From NCBI RefSeq assembly GCF_002218065.1, contig NZ_BDUB01000001.1, forward strand, positions 5,360,429 through 5,424,428: a stretch of DNA of 64,000 nucleotides, written 5' to 3'. The stretch is from Nodularia sp. NIES-3585. Lineage in GTDB: Bacteria; Cyanobacteriota; Cyanobacteriia; Cyanobacteriales; Nostocaceae. The notes below the pieces were generated by a model. That model made no database searches. It was given only the letters and a program-made list of their open reading frames with translations, and was not told where the DNA came from. A program made the position numbers and the translations under genes. Of this stretch, positions 26,183 to 34,768 are shown in pieces (the stretch's first letter is position 1; each line of letters begins with the position of its first letter).

Positions 26183-26345
26183 TTGACACTCCCCGCGGTA
26201 AATCGACGCGGATTCTTGGTTCAACGAAACCACTTAACCTAGAGTCCTTGCGTCGTCTAAACCAGAGGTGGGATTCTCCCCAAGCGTTAATTCGGGTATG
26301 CCCTACCCTATTTGCATGAGTGCAAGTCCTGTTTGGTTTGAAACA
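26183..26345 (-). ncRNA. Possible orphan TnpB guide (omega) RNA
   Basis: In IS605-type elements the guide RNA is made from the tnpB 3' end and the right terminus. This is the part retained here, and it is rich in short stems (GGGTAGGGCATACCC; CTTGGGGAGAATCCCACC; the terminal hairpin before GAGTGTCAA). The guide would start at about 26182 and read downward (AATGATATTC...). Expression is not shown by the sequence. Confidence 0.4.
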
Positions 26346-26588
26346 AATTGTTTCAAAATGCTGAGTCGTCTAGCCCCTATAAATCTTTTACCTACTGCTA
26401 GGAGGAAACTAGAATAATGCAGTAGAACCGCATAGATTCAATTATCAAGGTTCAGTACTTTGTCTTTCGACAGCTAGGTTTTTTAAGTGGTTGATTACCT
26501 TTCCACTACAATTACTATAGCAGCATAGAGGTACATTAATGAATTAAAAGCCGTCGTAGAACGACGGGGCTTTAAACCCAATTTTTCG
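26183..26588 (-). mobile_element. tnpB-deleted IS200/IS605-type element (0.4 kb)
   Basis: Both ends match those of the complete element at 10655-12074. The left end has stem CCGTCG/CGACGG (26551-26556 with 26562-26567) with the same loop TAGAA, followed by TTTTTCG and the site TTTAC on the minus strand. The right end has stem CCGCG/CGCGG (26193-26197 with 26207-26211) preceded by TTGACA. The left stems differ by a compensating base pair, so their shape is conserved. Most of tnpB is gone, but the minus strand still reads NRVGHTRINAWGE and onward, the usual TnpB tail, up to the right end. Such elements can be moved in trans. Confidence 0.8.
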
Positions 26589-26599
26589 GTAAAAAGGTA

Positions 26600-27076
26600 T
26601 CAATACTCTAAGGCTAGCACCGATTTATAGAAGTTGCCTCGCCTGGTGTCTAGCCATTGTTGTAAAATTATTGCTGCGGCCTTCCGGTCAATTAAACCTT
26701 TATGGCGTGATGGGGAGCGATTTTCAGCTATTAACAGTTGCTCTGCTTGAAAAGAAGTTAATCGCTCATCTACATATTCCACAGGTAATTGCAGCGCCTT
26801 TGCCAGTCTTTTGGCAAATTTCTGTACTTGACGCGCCTGGAATCCTAGAGTCCCATCCATTGAGTAAGGTAAACCAATCACCAGGACTTGTACCTGACGC
26901 TCATTAACTAAGTTGCGGATTTGCTCAACATCTCGCTCAAAAGATGTGCGCTCAATGGTAGTCAGTCCTGTAGCAATTAAACCCGTACCATCGCACCCCG
27001 CTACACCCATCCGCTTGCGACCAAAATCTAAACCCAATGCTGAAATAAACGGCTGTGGTTGTTCTTGGGGTGTCAT
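26600..27076 (-). CDS. ruvX: Holliday junction resolvase-like RuvX (YqgF)
   Basis: RuvX/YqgF is an RNase H-fold nuclease tied to pre-16S rRNA 5' maturation and proposed to resolve Holliday junctions. The 158-residue protein has the first acidic residue in SALGLDFGRKRMGVA (about 13-27), the central VQVLVIGLPYSMDGTLG, and the conserved VEYVDERLTSFQAEQLL and KGLIDRKAAAIILQQWLD with the further catalytic acids. The ATG at 27076 is preceded by a TTTAGAT heptamer repeat (27076-27116). The 0.4-kb element ends only 12 bp beyond its stop. Confidence 0.95.
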   Translation of the reverse strand: MTPQEQPQPFISALGLDFGRKRMGVAGCDGTGLIATGLTTIERTSFERDVEQIRNLVNERQVQVLVIGLPYSMDGTLGFQARQVQKFAKRLAKALQLPVEYVDERLTSFQAEQLLIAENRSPSRHKGLIDRKAAAIILQQWLDTRRGNFYKSVLALEY

Positions 27077-27118
27077 AGGATTTTGGATTTTAGATTTTAG
27101 ATTTTAGATTTTAGATTG
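27076..27118. repeat. TTTAGAT heptamer tandem repeat
   Basis: About five tandem copies of TTTTAGA directly upstream of ruvX, between it and the GNAT gene. The same heptamer array occurs at 58090-58131 upstream of cysS. Short heptameric tandem repeats are a hallmark of heterocystous cyanobacteria. Confidence 0.85.
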
Positions 27119-27169
27119 ATTTCACAGATAAATCTGGGGACTTGTACTATTAACAAAGAATTACTCAAA

Positions 27170-28423
27170 TTAGTTCTCCTGTGTTTTATCTGTAATCTCA
27201 GGAATGGGTAATGCTTCCATACTCAAATTTTCACATTTAAAGGTCACAGGTTCTGATGTGGTTGGCGCTGGTAGCTGGGTTTTTTGCTGGGTTTTTTGCA
27301 TCCATGACATCCCACCTGGAATTGGTTTACGAGCCGGTTGCAAGCCTTGCAGTACCCCAGTCCACTGAATTCCTTCCAAAGAAACAAATTTAGATTCCCG
27401 GAGCTTATGCCAAACTGAACGAGACATGATCAAGGTATGTTCTCTGCGTTTTGCGCCAATGCGCTCTAAATACTCTTCTCGTTCTGCTTGATAGTCTGAG
27501 GATGCAAGTTGTAAACCTTGCTGAGGGAAATCTTGGACAATGCGGGCTAATTGGGAAAGCAACTCTGGGTATAGCCACGTATAAGCAGGGTGAACTGTCA
27601 GCGTGGCGACATGAGGAGTTTTACCTTTGCGATCAAGTTGAACTTGGAAATAGCCGATTGCTGCTTTGCGTTGGGGTTCAAACACATAGCCGCTAACTAC
27701 TTCAGTTTTGGTTACCCACTGCTTGACAGCATCAGTTAAAGCCCCAAACAAGCTGGTTTTAAAGTCACGAGTGTTGCGGTCAAAAACCTGACGCACCAAA
27801 GGCGGCATTGATGCTGTATCTAACTGATAGAGTAACTGAGAATCGGCATTACTCACAGGGAGAAGATTGGGCAAATCAGGCTCTGCTTGTGCCAATTGGG
27901 CGAGTAATTCCGGGTCAATTTCCCAGTAGGTCATTTCTGCTAGACGCTGAAATCCATTTTGGCGATATAGTGCCAGTGCGTCTTTATCATTTACATTCAC
28001 TTCTAATAGCCAAGTCCGAGCTTCCAAAATTGACTCAAAGCAATGGCGCAGAAGCTGTGAACCGACTGTTTGCTTTTCTACAGATGGAGCCAGCATTACC
28101 CGGTCAATCCGCCATGTACTGCGCGTGCGATTGAAAGGTGACACCTGAATCATACCTAAAAGCGATCGCCCTTGCTCTGCTACGTAGGCACAGAAGCGAT
28201 ATTTTAGGGGGTTAGGAAACCAACTCAAAAATTTGAGGAATCCATACCAACGGCGTAACCATTGCATCTGGTTGATGGCCAGTTGCGCTTCTTTGGGAGT
28301 GAGGTTTGCGAATGAGTCTTGCGTTATTTGTTCAATTCCGTCCAGATCCCGGTATTGGGCTGGCCGGATGACAACGCTGAGGTTTCGAGGAAGTAATGAA
28401 GTCATTTTAATTTGAGCTGCCAT
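27170..28423 (-). CDS. GNAT family N-acetyltransferase (large, cyanobacterial)
   Basis: A 417-residue protein. The N-terminal 170 residues are a standard GNAT domain: SVVIRPAQYRDLDGIEQIT, MLAPSVEKQTVGSQLLRHCFE (the acetyl-CoA loop, here Q-T-V-G-S) and LLEVNVNDKDALALYRQNGFQRLAEMTYWEI. A second, weaker GNAT-like half follows (about 215-350, with KAAIGYFQVQL and ATLTVHPAYTWLYPELLSQLA). The last 70 residues are low-complexity and proline/threonine-rich. The substrate is unknown. It is a single gene upstream of ruvX on the same strand. Confidence 0.85.
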   Translation of the reverse strand: MAAQIKMTSLLPRNLSVVIRPAQYRDLDGIEQITQDSFANLTPKEAQLAINQMQWLRRWYGFLKFLSWFPNPLKYRFCAYVAEQGRSLLGMIQVSPFNRTRSTWRIDRVMLAPSVEKQTVGSQLLRHCFESILEARTWLLEVNVNDKDALALYRQNGFQRLAEMTYWEIDPELLAQLAQAEPDLPNLLPVSNADSQLLYQLDTASMPPLVRQVFDRNTRDFKTSLFGALTDAVKQWVTKTEVVSGYVFEPQRKAAIGYFQVQLDRKGKTPHVATLTVHPAYTWLYPELLSQLARIVQDFPQQGLQLASSDYQAEREEYLERIGAKRREHTLIMSRSVWHKLRESKFVSLEGIQWTGVLQGLQPARKPIPGGMSWMQKTQQKTQLPAPTTSEPVTFKCENLSMEALPIPEITDKTQEN

Positions 28424-28641
28424 TTAGCCTTAACTTACTGGGTCAGAGGAACTGTTGCAATAATTAATTTTAACGGCTTTTGGCTTCTAGTTCTTGCTCC
28501 GAAAGGGTTATTTTTGTAACTAGATACTAAAATATGATCATAAACAAATTAAAATAAAGCAGACCTGATGATAACAACCTTAGTGTTGACCCAACAGTAT
28601 CTGCTTCTATTTTATGAGAATTTTGAGAAAAATTTTAGGTT

Positions 28642-28848
28642 TTACAGCCCTTGTCGGGAAATTAGTTTTTCAAAGTTAGCTTGAGTTTGGTGAAGCATTT
28701 GCTCTCGGCTATCTGCAACTGAGAATGTCTGCTTCAGGGTTGGAACCAGATTGCGGGCTTGTAGAGTCATGTGAAGTTGCAAGTGGGCAACATATTCGCT
28801 GAAGTCTTCATTTGTGACAACTGCGCCCGTTGTGATGTTTGATTCCAT
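28642..28848 (-). CDS. Small hypothetical protein, unrecognised
   Basis: A 68-residue protein that I cannot assign. It is predicted to be largely helical: FSEYVAHLQLHMTLQARNLVP and SREQMLHQTQANFEKLISRQGL look like two amphipathic helices. There is no membrane segment, signal peptide or cysteine. A good Shine-Dalgarno, AAGGAG, lies about 14 bp before ATG 28848, which supports real translation. It stands alone, divergent from the Coq4-like gene. Confidence 0.6.
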   Translation of the reverse strand: MESNITTGAVVTNEDFSEYVAHLQLHMTLQARNLVPTLKQTFSVADSREQMLHQTQANFEKLISRQGL

Positions 28849-29097
28849 TGCCAGTAGGTTCTCCTTTCTTAGTTCTCTGCTGTGTCTTCACATCATCAGA
28901 ACTTATCACATGGTTTGGCTTTGCTTGGTGGATTCGCAATGAAGTTTAATGTTTTGTTGCATTGCTGATGTGACAGCCTTTGTGGTGTTTCGGGTGGATC
29001 AGGATCAATTTTACTCTTGAATGGATACAGGGGAATTACGGTTGTTTTTTGTATTTTTTTCAAGGCTACGGATGACCGAAAATACAAGAGAGTGATT

Positions 29098-29715
29098 ATG
29101 TTCCAGAAATTTCAACAAATTCAAATGCTTCTGACTTATAAAGACTCGGATAATTTAGGTGATTTTGCTATTCTCAAATCTGAGTTATCCGGTGCTAAAG
29201 TTTCACCAGAAGTAGCTTCTAAATTACAAGCAGTCGTGGGATATCATCCCCCTATTGATTTGGAAAAGTTAAGCCAATATTCTCCAGGTTCTTTTGGCAG
29301 AGAATATGCGGAACATATGCAAGCAAATCATCTCCAATCTTTCAATATCAGTCCTGAATTAGAGGAAGTCGCTCGACAGAATACATTTGCTTTGCGATAT
29401 GCGGTTACTCACGATATTTTTCATGTTTTACTTGGTTTTGATACCAGCTATGCTGGAGAAATTGGGGTTCTGGCTTTTGCAGTTGAGCAAAACTATAGTA
29501 AGTCATTAAAAATTGGTTTATGGATAGCTCAATTACTTTATCCCATTCTTGCCCCTGAACAAATTCAAGCAATTTTGACTAATTTACACAAAGGTAGAGA
29601 ATTGGGAAAAAATGCTGATTTTCTCTTGGGCTATCGATTTGAAGAACATTGGTTAGATTCAATAGCTGAGGTGAGAAAATGCTTAGGTTTACCGCCAATA
29701 GTAACGTCTGCATGA
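29098..29715 (+). CDS. Coq4-like protein
   Basis: A 205-residue protein of the Coq4 family. The key motif HDIFHVLLGFDTSYAGEIGVLAF (about 112-134) contains the H-D-x2-H...E metal-binding residues known in Coq4, which in mitochondria acts in ubiquinone head-group decarboxylation and hydroxylation. Cyanobacteria make plastoquinone, not ubiquinone, so the role here is open. The quinone prenyltransferase ubiA lies 0.9 kb away on the other strand. I choose ATG 29098 (MFQKFQQIQMLLTY); upstream in-frame codons are AT-rich and not family-like. Confidence 0.85.
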   Translation: MFQKFQQIQMLLTYKDSDNLGDFAILKSELSGAKVSPEVASKLQAVVGYHPPIDLEKLSQYSPGSFGREYAEHMQANHLQSFNISPELEEVARQNTFALRYAVTHDIFHVLLGFDTSYAGEIGVLAFAVEQNYSKSLKIGLWIAQLLYPILAPEQIQAILTNLHKGRELGKNADFLLGYRFEEHWLDSIAEVRKCLGLPPIVTSA

Positions 29716-29746
29716 TTCCCAATTTATAGCAATTAGGAATGATTTA

Positions 29747-30325
29747 TTACCATTTTTCAGCCCAATAGATAATTTCTGAAGCTGAACTATCAATGGCTAC
29801 ACCGTAACTATAGCCATGATTCCATTTGAAACCGGGTTTACCTTTGTCTTTGGCATCTAATACTAATATTTCATAAGTGGGAGGAAATGATTCTTGATAA
29901 ACATCACTGGTGTAGAAGAATGTAGTCGGCACACCATTGTGTAAGTTAACATGGTCGTTAGTGCTACCACCTTTGTAGTCATATTTAGCAATATTTTGAT
30001 ATTGTGAAAGTAACTTTTGAATTTTTTTTGGTGACTGCTTTAGCCTGACTTGAAAAAAACTCCCTGCTGATACAGTTCCAGAATAATAGGCAATCCGGAC
30101 GTTTTCAGCCTCATTCGGCAGATGATCAGGAAAATGTTGAATGTAGTCTTGATTAGACCATAGTTGCTGACGAATTTGTTGATAGCCAGATGTATCAGTG
30201 ATGACTTTAATTTCGCTGCTACTGCTAAAAGCCTTTCTGAGAAAAAAACTTCCCCCAACAATGCCAAGACTACCTAGGGAAAGTAAAATTATCATGGCTA
30301 TATTGACAAGATGCGATCGCTTCAT
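29747..30325 (-). CDS. Hypothetical membrane-anchored exported protein
   Basis: A 192-residue protein I do not recognise. It has one N-terminal hydrophobic segment (residues 8-30, VNIAMIILLSLGSLGIVGGSFFL) that would anchor it in the membrane or serve as a signal, followed by a soluble domain with many tyrosines and tryptophans (VRIAYYSGTVSAGSFFQVRLKQ, FKWNHGYSYGVAIDSSASEIIYWAEKW). The soluble part probably faces the periplasm. It stands alone, convergent with the Coq4-like gene. The start ATG 30325 overlaps a HIP1 site. Confidence 0.65.
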   Translation of the reverse strand: MKRSHLVNIAMIILLSLGSLGIVGGSFFLRKAFSSSSEIKVITDTSGYQQIRQQLWSNQDYIQHFPDHLPNEAENVRIAYYSGTVSAGSFFQVRLKQSPKKIQKLLSQYQNIAKYDYKGGSTNDHVNLHNGVPTTFFYTSDVYQESFPPTYEILVLDAKDKGKPGFKWNHGYSYGVAIDSSASEIIYWAEKW

Positions 30326-30649
30326 TGAGTTGGGTACATCTAAATTTCCTAGTCATATACCCAACTACTAAACACTGCTAACCGAGATATTAATCAAAAC
30401 TTTGCGTAATCCGCGCAAACTACAAGGGAATTATAAAATTCTTGTAAAGACATGGAAAATAGGGAAAATAACTTCTCAATCCCCACTTCGATGAAAATAA
30501 CTAAAAAATAGATAATAACTGAATAATAAATATCAAACCCCGATAGTAGATTTCAAAGTATGATCTTGATTAGATCAACGACTTTTAAATCGACAGGACG
30601 ATCTGGCTGAGTGGGCTAGGTCGCTTTTTATAATATTTTGTTGACGCTA
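30326..30649. other. Intergenic stretch, 324 bp, with a terminator-like hairpin
   Basis: No open frame of substance lies here. The right third has TTGATTAGATCAA (a palindrome near 30567) and the hairpin at 30599-30623. The left part is AT-rich and may hold the promoter of the minus-strand gene at 30325. Confidence 0.5.
30599..30630 (+). terminator. Rho-independent terminator-like hairpin
   Basis: CGATCTGGCT pairs over ten positions (with G-U pairs) with GGCTAGGTCG around loop GAGTG, followed by CTTTTTATAATATTTT. The T-run makes it a plus-strand terminator. No plus-strand gene ends nearby (the Coq4-like gene ends 0.9 kb upstream), so it could end a small RNA made from 30.35-30.6 kb. Confidence 0.45.
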
Positions 30650-31537
30650 TTACCCGAAAATAGATCCGGCAATCATTCCCGCAAGTAAGATAAAACCAAT
30701 CCAAACATTTTGGCGGAACATTTCACCATACACAGGGTTGGGTAAATCTGGCTTTCTTAAACGTAAACACTGCCAACTCCAAGCAATAGTAGCAATTGCT
30801 AGACTAACCCAAAAAGCCCAGTTCAGATGAATTAATAGACCTAAGCAAGTCAGTAAAATCACTGTACTAACAAAGAAAATGCCAATAGCTATGGCGGCGT
30901 AACTACCAAAAAATAAAGCGCTGGAATTAACCCCAATGCGTCGATCATCTTCGCGATCGCTCATAGCGTAAACTGTATCAAATCCCAATGTCCAGAGAAT
31001 TGTCGCCCCCCACAATAGCCAAGTGGGTTGAGAAAGGTTCTGTGTTACCGCACTCCAGCTAATCAAAACAGCAAAACCCCAAGCAATGGAAAGCACTAGC
31101 TGCGGTACTGGAAAGACTCGCTTTGCACCTGGATAAAGCACAATTACTGGTACAGCAGCCACAGATAACCAGAAACTTAAGGGGTTAAGATAAAAAGCAA
31201 GTGCGGCTGCACATACTAGGGAAACAATAGCGACCACAATGCCGACTTTGATTGATAGGGCGCGAGAAGCCAAGGGGCGATCGCGTGTTCTCTCTACTTC
31301 GGGATCAATGTTCCGATCCCACAAATCGTTAACTACACAGCCAGCCGCACTTGTAGCCAGAGTACCTAAAACAATTACGCCTACTAAAGGTAAAGGTGGT
31401 TTGCCAGCAGCTGCTAAAAATACAGCCCAAAGGGCAGGAATCATTAAAATTAAGCGTCCTTCTGGTTTATGCCAGCGCAAAAGCCGGATAACAGTCAGCC
31501 ATACAGGTTCCGGGTTGAGTTCGTAAGGATTCAGCAT
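30650..31537 (-). CDS. ubiA: 4-hydroxybenzoate polyprenyltransferase (plastoquinone pathway)
   Basis: UbiA-type integral membrane prenyltransferase, in cyanobacteria attaching the solanesyl chain to 4-hydroxybenzoate for plastoquinone-9. The 295-residue protein has about eight hydrophobic helices and the two aspartate-rich motifs that bind the prenyl diphosphate with magnesium: NDLWDRNIDPEVERTRDRPL and the later YAMSDREDDRRIGVNSSA. RWHKPEGRLILMIPALWA at the N-terminus is also typical. I start at ATG 31537 (MLNPYELNPE) in place of TTG 31546. The gene is monocistronic and divergent from ppx. Confidence 0.95.
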   Translation of the reverse strand: MLNPYELNPEPVWLTVIRLLRWHKPEGRLILMIPALWAVFLAAAGKPPLPLVGVIVLGTLATSAAGCVVNDLWDRNIDPEVERTRDRPLASRALSIKVGIVVAIVSLVCAAALAFYLNPLSFWLSVAAVPVIVLYPGAKRVFPVPQLVLSIAWGFAVLISWSAVTQNLSQPTWLLWGATILWTLGFDTVYAMSDREDDRRIGVNSSALFFGSYAAIAIGIFFVSTVILLTCLGLLIHLNWAFWVSLAIATIAWSWQCLRLRKPDLPNPVYGEMFRQNVWIGFILLAGMIAGSIFG

Positions 31538-31546
31538 AGAAATCAA

Positions 31547-31862
31547 GTAATAACTTTCGATAGATTAATTCACACATCTTTACATCTATAGAATAACGTT
31601 ATTTGATATTTCTAAAAGCACCACCTTTAACTGGCATCCTCTGTGACAAAACTGCCCAATTCGTCATCAAAATGTGGCTACAGGCTAGTATTATTACTCA
31701 TAACGCCGCACTTTTTCCAATCAAGCCCGAATTTGTCGGTAGTAGATAGCTATTCTCAGGTTGTATAGCCTTTGCACATAGTCAGATTAAGAATATATTT
31801 ATTGAACATCCACCAGAGTGCTAAACACCCCGATGTACCAAATGTTTATGAGAGAAAACTAG
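31547..31862. other. Divergent promoter region ubiA / ppx, 316 bp
   Basis: No gene is seen. It contains the perfect palindrome AATAACGTTATT (31592-31603), which lies close to the ubiA start and could be an operator; nothing else distinctive. Confidence 0.5.
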
Positions 31863-33512
31863 ATGCTGAATTTAGTTTCACCTAGCTGGGAAAGTGTTAG
31901 CACTCAACCAGTTAAGCAAAACCGGATTATTGCTGCCATTGACATGGGAACTAATTCTCTGCACATGGTAGTAGTAAAAATTGACCCGACGTTACCATCG
32001 TTTCGGATTATTGCCAAAGAAAAAGAAACCGTCAGGCTGGGTAATCGTGATATCGCCACTGGAGAACTGAAACCAGAAATCATTGACAAGGCTATTACCG
32101 CCCTCAGACGCTTTCAAGAAGTTGCCAAAACAGCCGATGCTGAAACAATCATCGCTGTAGCCACCAGTGCCGTGCGAGAAGCCCCTAATGGGAGAGATTT
32201 TCTGCACAGAGTAGAAGACGAGTTAGGTTTAAGCGTTGACTTAATTTCTGGTCAAGAAGAAGCCCGACGCATCTACTTGGGTGTACTGTCGGGGATGGAA
32301 TTTAACAACCAACCCCATATAGTGGTTGATATTGGCGGTGGTTCTACAGAATTAATTTTAGGCGATAGTCAAGAAGCCCGTAGTCTCACCAGTACAAAAG
32401 TTGGCGCAGTTAGACTCACCAGCGAGTTGATTACCACTGACCCCATCAGCGAGGCCGAGTTTCAGTATCTGCAAGCCTATACGCGCGGGATGCTAGAACG
32501 TTCTGTGGAAGATGTGCTAGCAAATATGCAGTTGGGGGAATCTCCCCGTTTAGTGGGAACCTCCGGTACGATTGAAACCCTAGCAATGATTCATGCACGG
32601 GAAAATTTAGATACTGTTCCTTCCACTGTTAATGGCTACGAGTTCAGCCTGAAGGATTTGCAGAATTGGGTATATCGCTTGCGGAAAATGACTAACTCAG
32701 AGATTTCTAATATCCCCGGTATGCCAGATAAGCGGGCAGAGGTGATATTGGCTGGGGCTGTTATTTTACAGGAAGCCATGAGTTTGTTAGGCGTGGAATC
32801 AGTGACAGTCTGCGGGCGCGCCCTCCGGGAAGGGGTAATTGTGGACTGGATGCTAGCCCATGGTTTGATTGAAGATAGACTGCGCTATCAAGGTTCAGTG
32901 CGTGAACGCAGTGTGTTGAAACAGGCTGATAAGTATCATATCAATTTAGAACATAGCGATCGCGTGGCTATATTTGCCTTGAGTTTATTTGACCAAACCC
33001 AAGGAATATTACATAACTGGGGAATCAACGAGCGACAAATGTTATGGGCTGCGGCAATATTACATAATTGCGGTCATTATATCAGCCATTCCTCTCACCA
33101 TAAGCATTCCTACTACTTAGTTCGCAATGGTGAATTACTCGGCTATACCGAAACCGAGATTGAAATCATTGCTAATTTAGCCCGTTACCATCGCAAATCA
33201 CAGCCCAAGAAAAAACACGAAAATTACCGAAATCTGCTGAGTAAAGAACATCGACAAATGGTCAGCCAGTTGAGTGCGCTGTTAAGATTGGCCGTGGCAC
33301 TGGATAGGCGACAAATTGGTGCGATCGCCCGTGTACAATGTGACTACAATCCTGATAGCCAGGAATTCAAAATGTTGATTTCTCCCTCCGAAGCGGATGA
33401 TGACTGTGCTTTAGAACGTTGGAGTTTAGATTATAAAAAACCAGTGTTTGAAGATGAATTTAAAGTGAAATTGTTAGTTAATTTGAAACAGACACCTTTC
33501 GCCACAATATAG
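31863..33512 (+). CDS. ppx: Ppx/GppA exopolyphosphatase-family protein
   Basis: A 549-residue protein of the Ppx/GppA family. The actin-like ATPase fold is seen in AAIDMGTNSLHMVVVKI (about 24-40), AVATSAVREAPNGRDFL, HIVVDIGGGSTELILG (about 153-168) and LVGTSGTIETLA. The C-terminal 200 residues hold the HD-type helical domain (AAAILHNCGHYISHSSHHKHSYYLV). Such enzymes remove phosphate from polyphosphate chains or hydrolyse pppGpp to ppGpp. The length is that of full Ppx with its C-terminal domain. ATG 31863 is the first of the frame. Confidence 0.93.
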   Translation: MLNLVSPSWESVSTQPVKQNRIIAAIDMGTNSLHMVVVKIDPTLPSFRIIAKEKETVRLGNRDIATGELKPEIIDKAITALRRFQEVAKTADAETIIAVATSAVREAPNGRDFLHRVEDELGLSVDLISGQEEARRIYLGVLSGMEFNNQPHIVVDIGGGSTELILGDSQEARSLTSTKVGAVRLTSELITTDPISEAEFQYLQAYTRGMLERSVEDVLANMQLGESPRLVGTSGTIETLAMIHARENLDTVPSTVNGYEFSLKDLQNWVYRLRKMTNSEISNIPGMPDKRAEVILAGAVILQEAMSLLGVESVTVCGRALREGVIVDWMLAHGLIEDRLRYQGSVRERSVLKQADKYHINLEHSDRVAIFALSLFDQTQGILHNWGINERQMLWAAAILHNCGHYISHSSHHKHSYYLVRNGELLGYTETEIEIIANLARYHRKSQPKKKHENYRNLLSKEHRQMVSQLSALLRLAVALDRRQIGAIARVQCDYNPDSQEFKMLISPSEADDDCALERWSLDYKKPVFEDEFKVKLLVNLKQTPFATI

Positions 33513-33517
33513 TTTTT

Positions 33518-33543
33518 GGTGCGTTACACTCTGTTAACGCACC
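33518..33543. terminator. Hairpin after ppx
   Basis: GGTGCGTTA (33518-33526) and TAACGCACC (33535-33543) form a perfect 9-bp stem with an 8-nt loop six bases after the ppx stop. No T-run follows on the plus strand; the T-run TTTTT lies just before it, which would suit a minus-strand read as AAAAA instead. It probably protects or ends the ppx message; it resembles the GTGCGTTA palindromes at 12146. Confidence 0.5.
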
Positions 33544-33611
33544 TCCTAATTACTCTAAAATTTGTCCTACTAAACAACATAAATCCCTGTACGACAAGCC
33601 TGCCTCTCCGA

Positions 33612-34100
33612 TTAGGGCTGCTGTAGTCCTTGTAGTCTAATTTCTGCTTCACTAATTTGTGTTTGGAGTAACTGAAGTCTCGCCTCAGCTATTTGTTTTT
33701 GTACTTCTAATAGTTCAGTTTCTTTATTAATCCGATTCATTCTAACTTTATGCGAGTTAGTGCGTCCTGGTTGAAAGATTAATCCCATATAAACAGTGAG
33801 ATTATTAGCATCAAGAGTATTGACTCCCACTGACATATTCAAACCAAAGTCATTCTCTGTATTAACTGGAGTATTGATAGGATGGTCTAGTGGATAGATA
33901 TTCGGCACATTAAATTCAGTAATGTTTTCGGCATTATTTTGGTTTGGAAGTTGAAAAACATTATTGAAATCTCCATTTACAGCAGATTCACTGTTGGTAT
34001 TTTGTCCTAACTGTGAGTAAGCAGGTTTATTTACCAGCATTTCTGCAATTAAGAGATTTATAATGGCAGTAGTCAATAAAACTGTGAATCTTCGTAGCAT
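33612..34100 (-). CDS. Secreted hypothetical protein with C-terminal coiled coil
   Basis: A 162-residue protein with a signal peptide (MLRRFTVLLTTAIINLLIAE to a probable cut after KPAYS, about residue 29). The mature part is Asn-rich at first (GDFNNVFQLPNQNNAENITEFNVPNI), then has beta-like LTVYMGLIFQPGRTNSHKVRM, and ends in a 40-residue amphipathic helix with regular leucines (ETELLEVQKQIAEARLQLLQTQISEAEIRL), probably a coiled coil. I do not recognise the family. It is the last gene of the minus-strand run of five small secreted proteins, separated from the others by 0.67 kb of repeats. Confidence 0.7.
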   Translation of the reverse strand: MLRRFTVLLTTAIINLLIAEMLVNKPAYSQLGQNTNSESAVNGDFNNVFQLPNQNNAENITEFNVPNIYPLDHPINTPVNTENDFGLNMSVGVNTLDANNLTVYMGLIFQPGRTNSHKVRMNRINKETELLEVQKQIAEARLQLLQTQISEAEIRLQGLQQP

Positions 34101-34768
34101 GATTTCTGTTTAAATTTATTAGTCTGTTGATATCATCTCACCGCTAAGTAAGTCGGCGTAAATAATTAAAGGTTTGTAGTCAGGACTTTAGTCCTGAATT
34201 AAGGGCTATTTTGGCTGAATTGTTGTTAATAAAGATACCAGATATTTTGTCAAAACTCAACTACTACTTTTACTTATCTGGTTAACACTCGATAGTGTGC
34301 AAGTGGTATTGATTGTTGACACACAATGAATCTCCTCTCCTACTAACATTAGTGTCGCGGGAGATTAATTGCTTGTTTTAGAGGTTGTTTGAAAATTCTA
34401 ATTTATGACTAGCTCCGGCGACTAGAAGTCGCGGCTATACAAACCTGACGCGAAGCGTCTTCCCGTAGGGAAGGCCGCCTGCGCGGGTTAAAAACCTGAA
34501 TTTTTCATTAGGGACTTCCAAGGAATAAAATCCCGAATTTGTAGGGTGGGTTAGGACGATAGTGCGTAGCCCACCATCAATTTAAGGGATAGTTGTGGGT
34601 TACGCGCTTACTTTCCCCGACTACAATTTTTGGGTAATTAATTTTTTGGTGTTCCCTTAGTCCAGGTCGCTGGGCTAAGGGAAGCCGCCTGCGCGGACTA
34701 AGGAGAAACTAACGATTTTTAACCCACATAGGTGGCCTTCCCTAACATGGGATAAAGTAATTAATTAT
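34101..34768. repeat. Repeat-filled gap, 668 bp, inside the secreted-protein cluster
   Basis: No gene is visible. The stretch is a mosaic of dispersed repeats: CAGGACTTTAGTCCTGAA (34180), the double-hairpin repeat copy 2 with an insert (34411-34490), GTAGGGTGGGTTAGGACGAT with TAGCCCACCAT (34541-34576), and CCCTTAGTCCAGGTCGCTGG with GCCGCCTGCGCGGACTAAGG (34655-34703). It marks a hotspot where repeats have been inserted into one another. Confidence 0.75.
34411..34490. repeat. Double-hairpin repeat, copy 2, interrupted by another repeat
   Basis: In inverted orientation relative to 19397: CCGGCGACTAGAAGTCGCGG, CTATACAAACC, then an insert of about 30 bp (GACGCGAAGCGTCTTCCC and GTAGGGAAGG), then CCGCCTGCGCGGGTT. 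The insert separates the two hairpins of the repeat. Confidence 0.75.

Noticed and set aside
29098..31537. A ubiquinone-type operon formed by the Coq4-like gene and ubiA
   Set aside because: They are on opposite strands, 0.9 kb apart with another gene between; only proximity links them.
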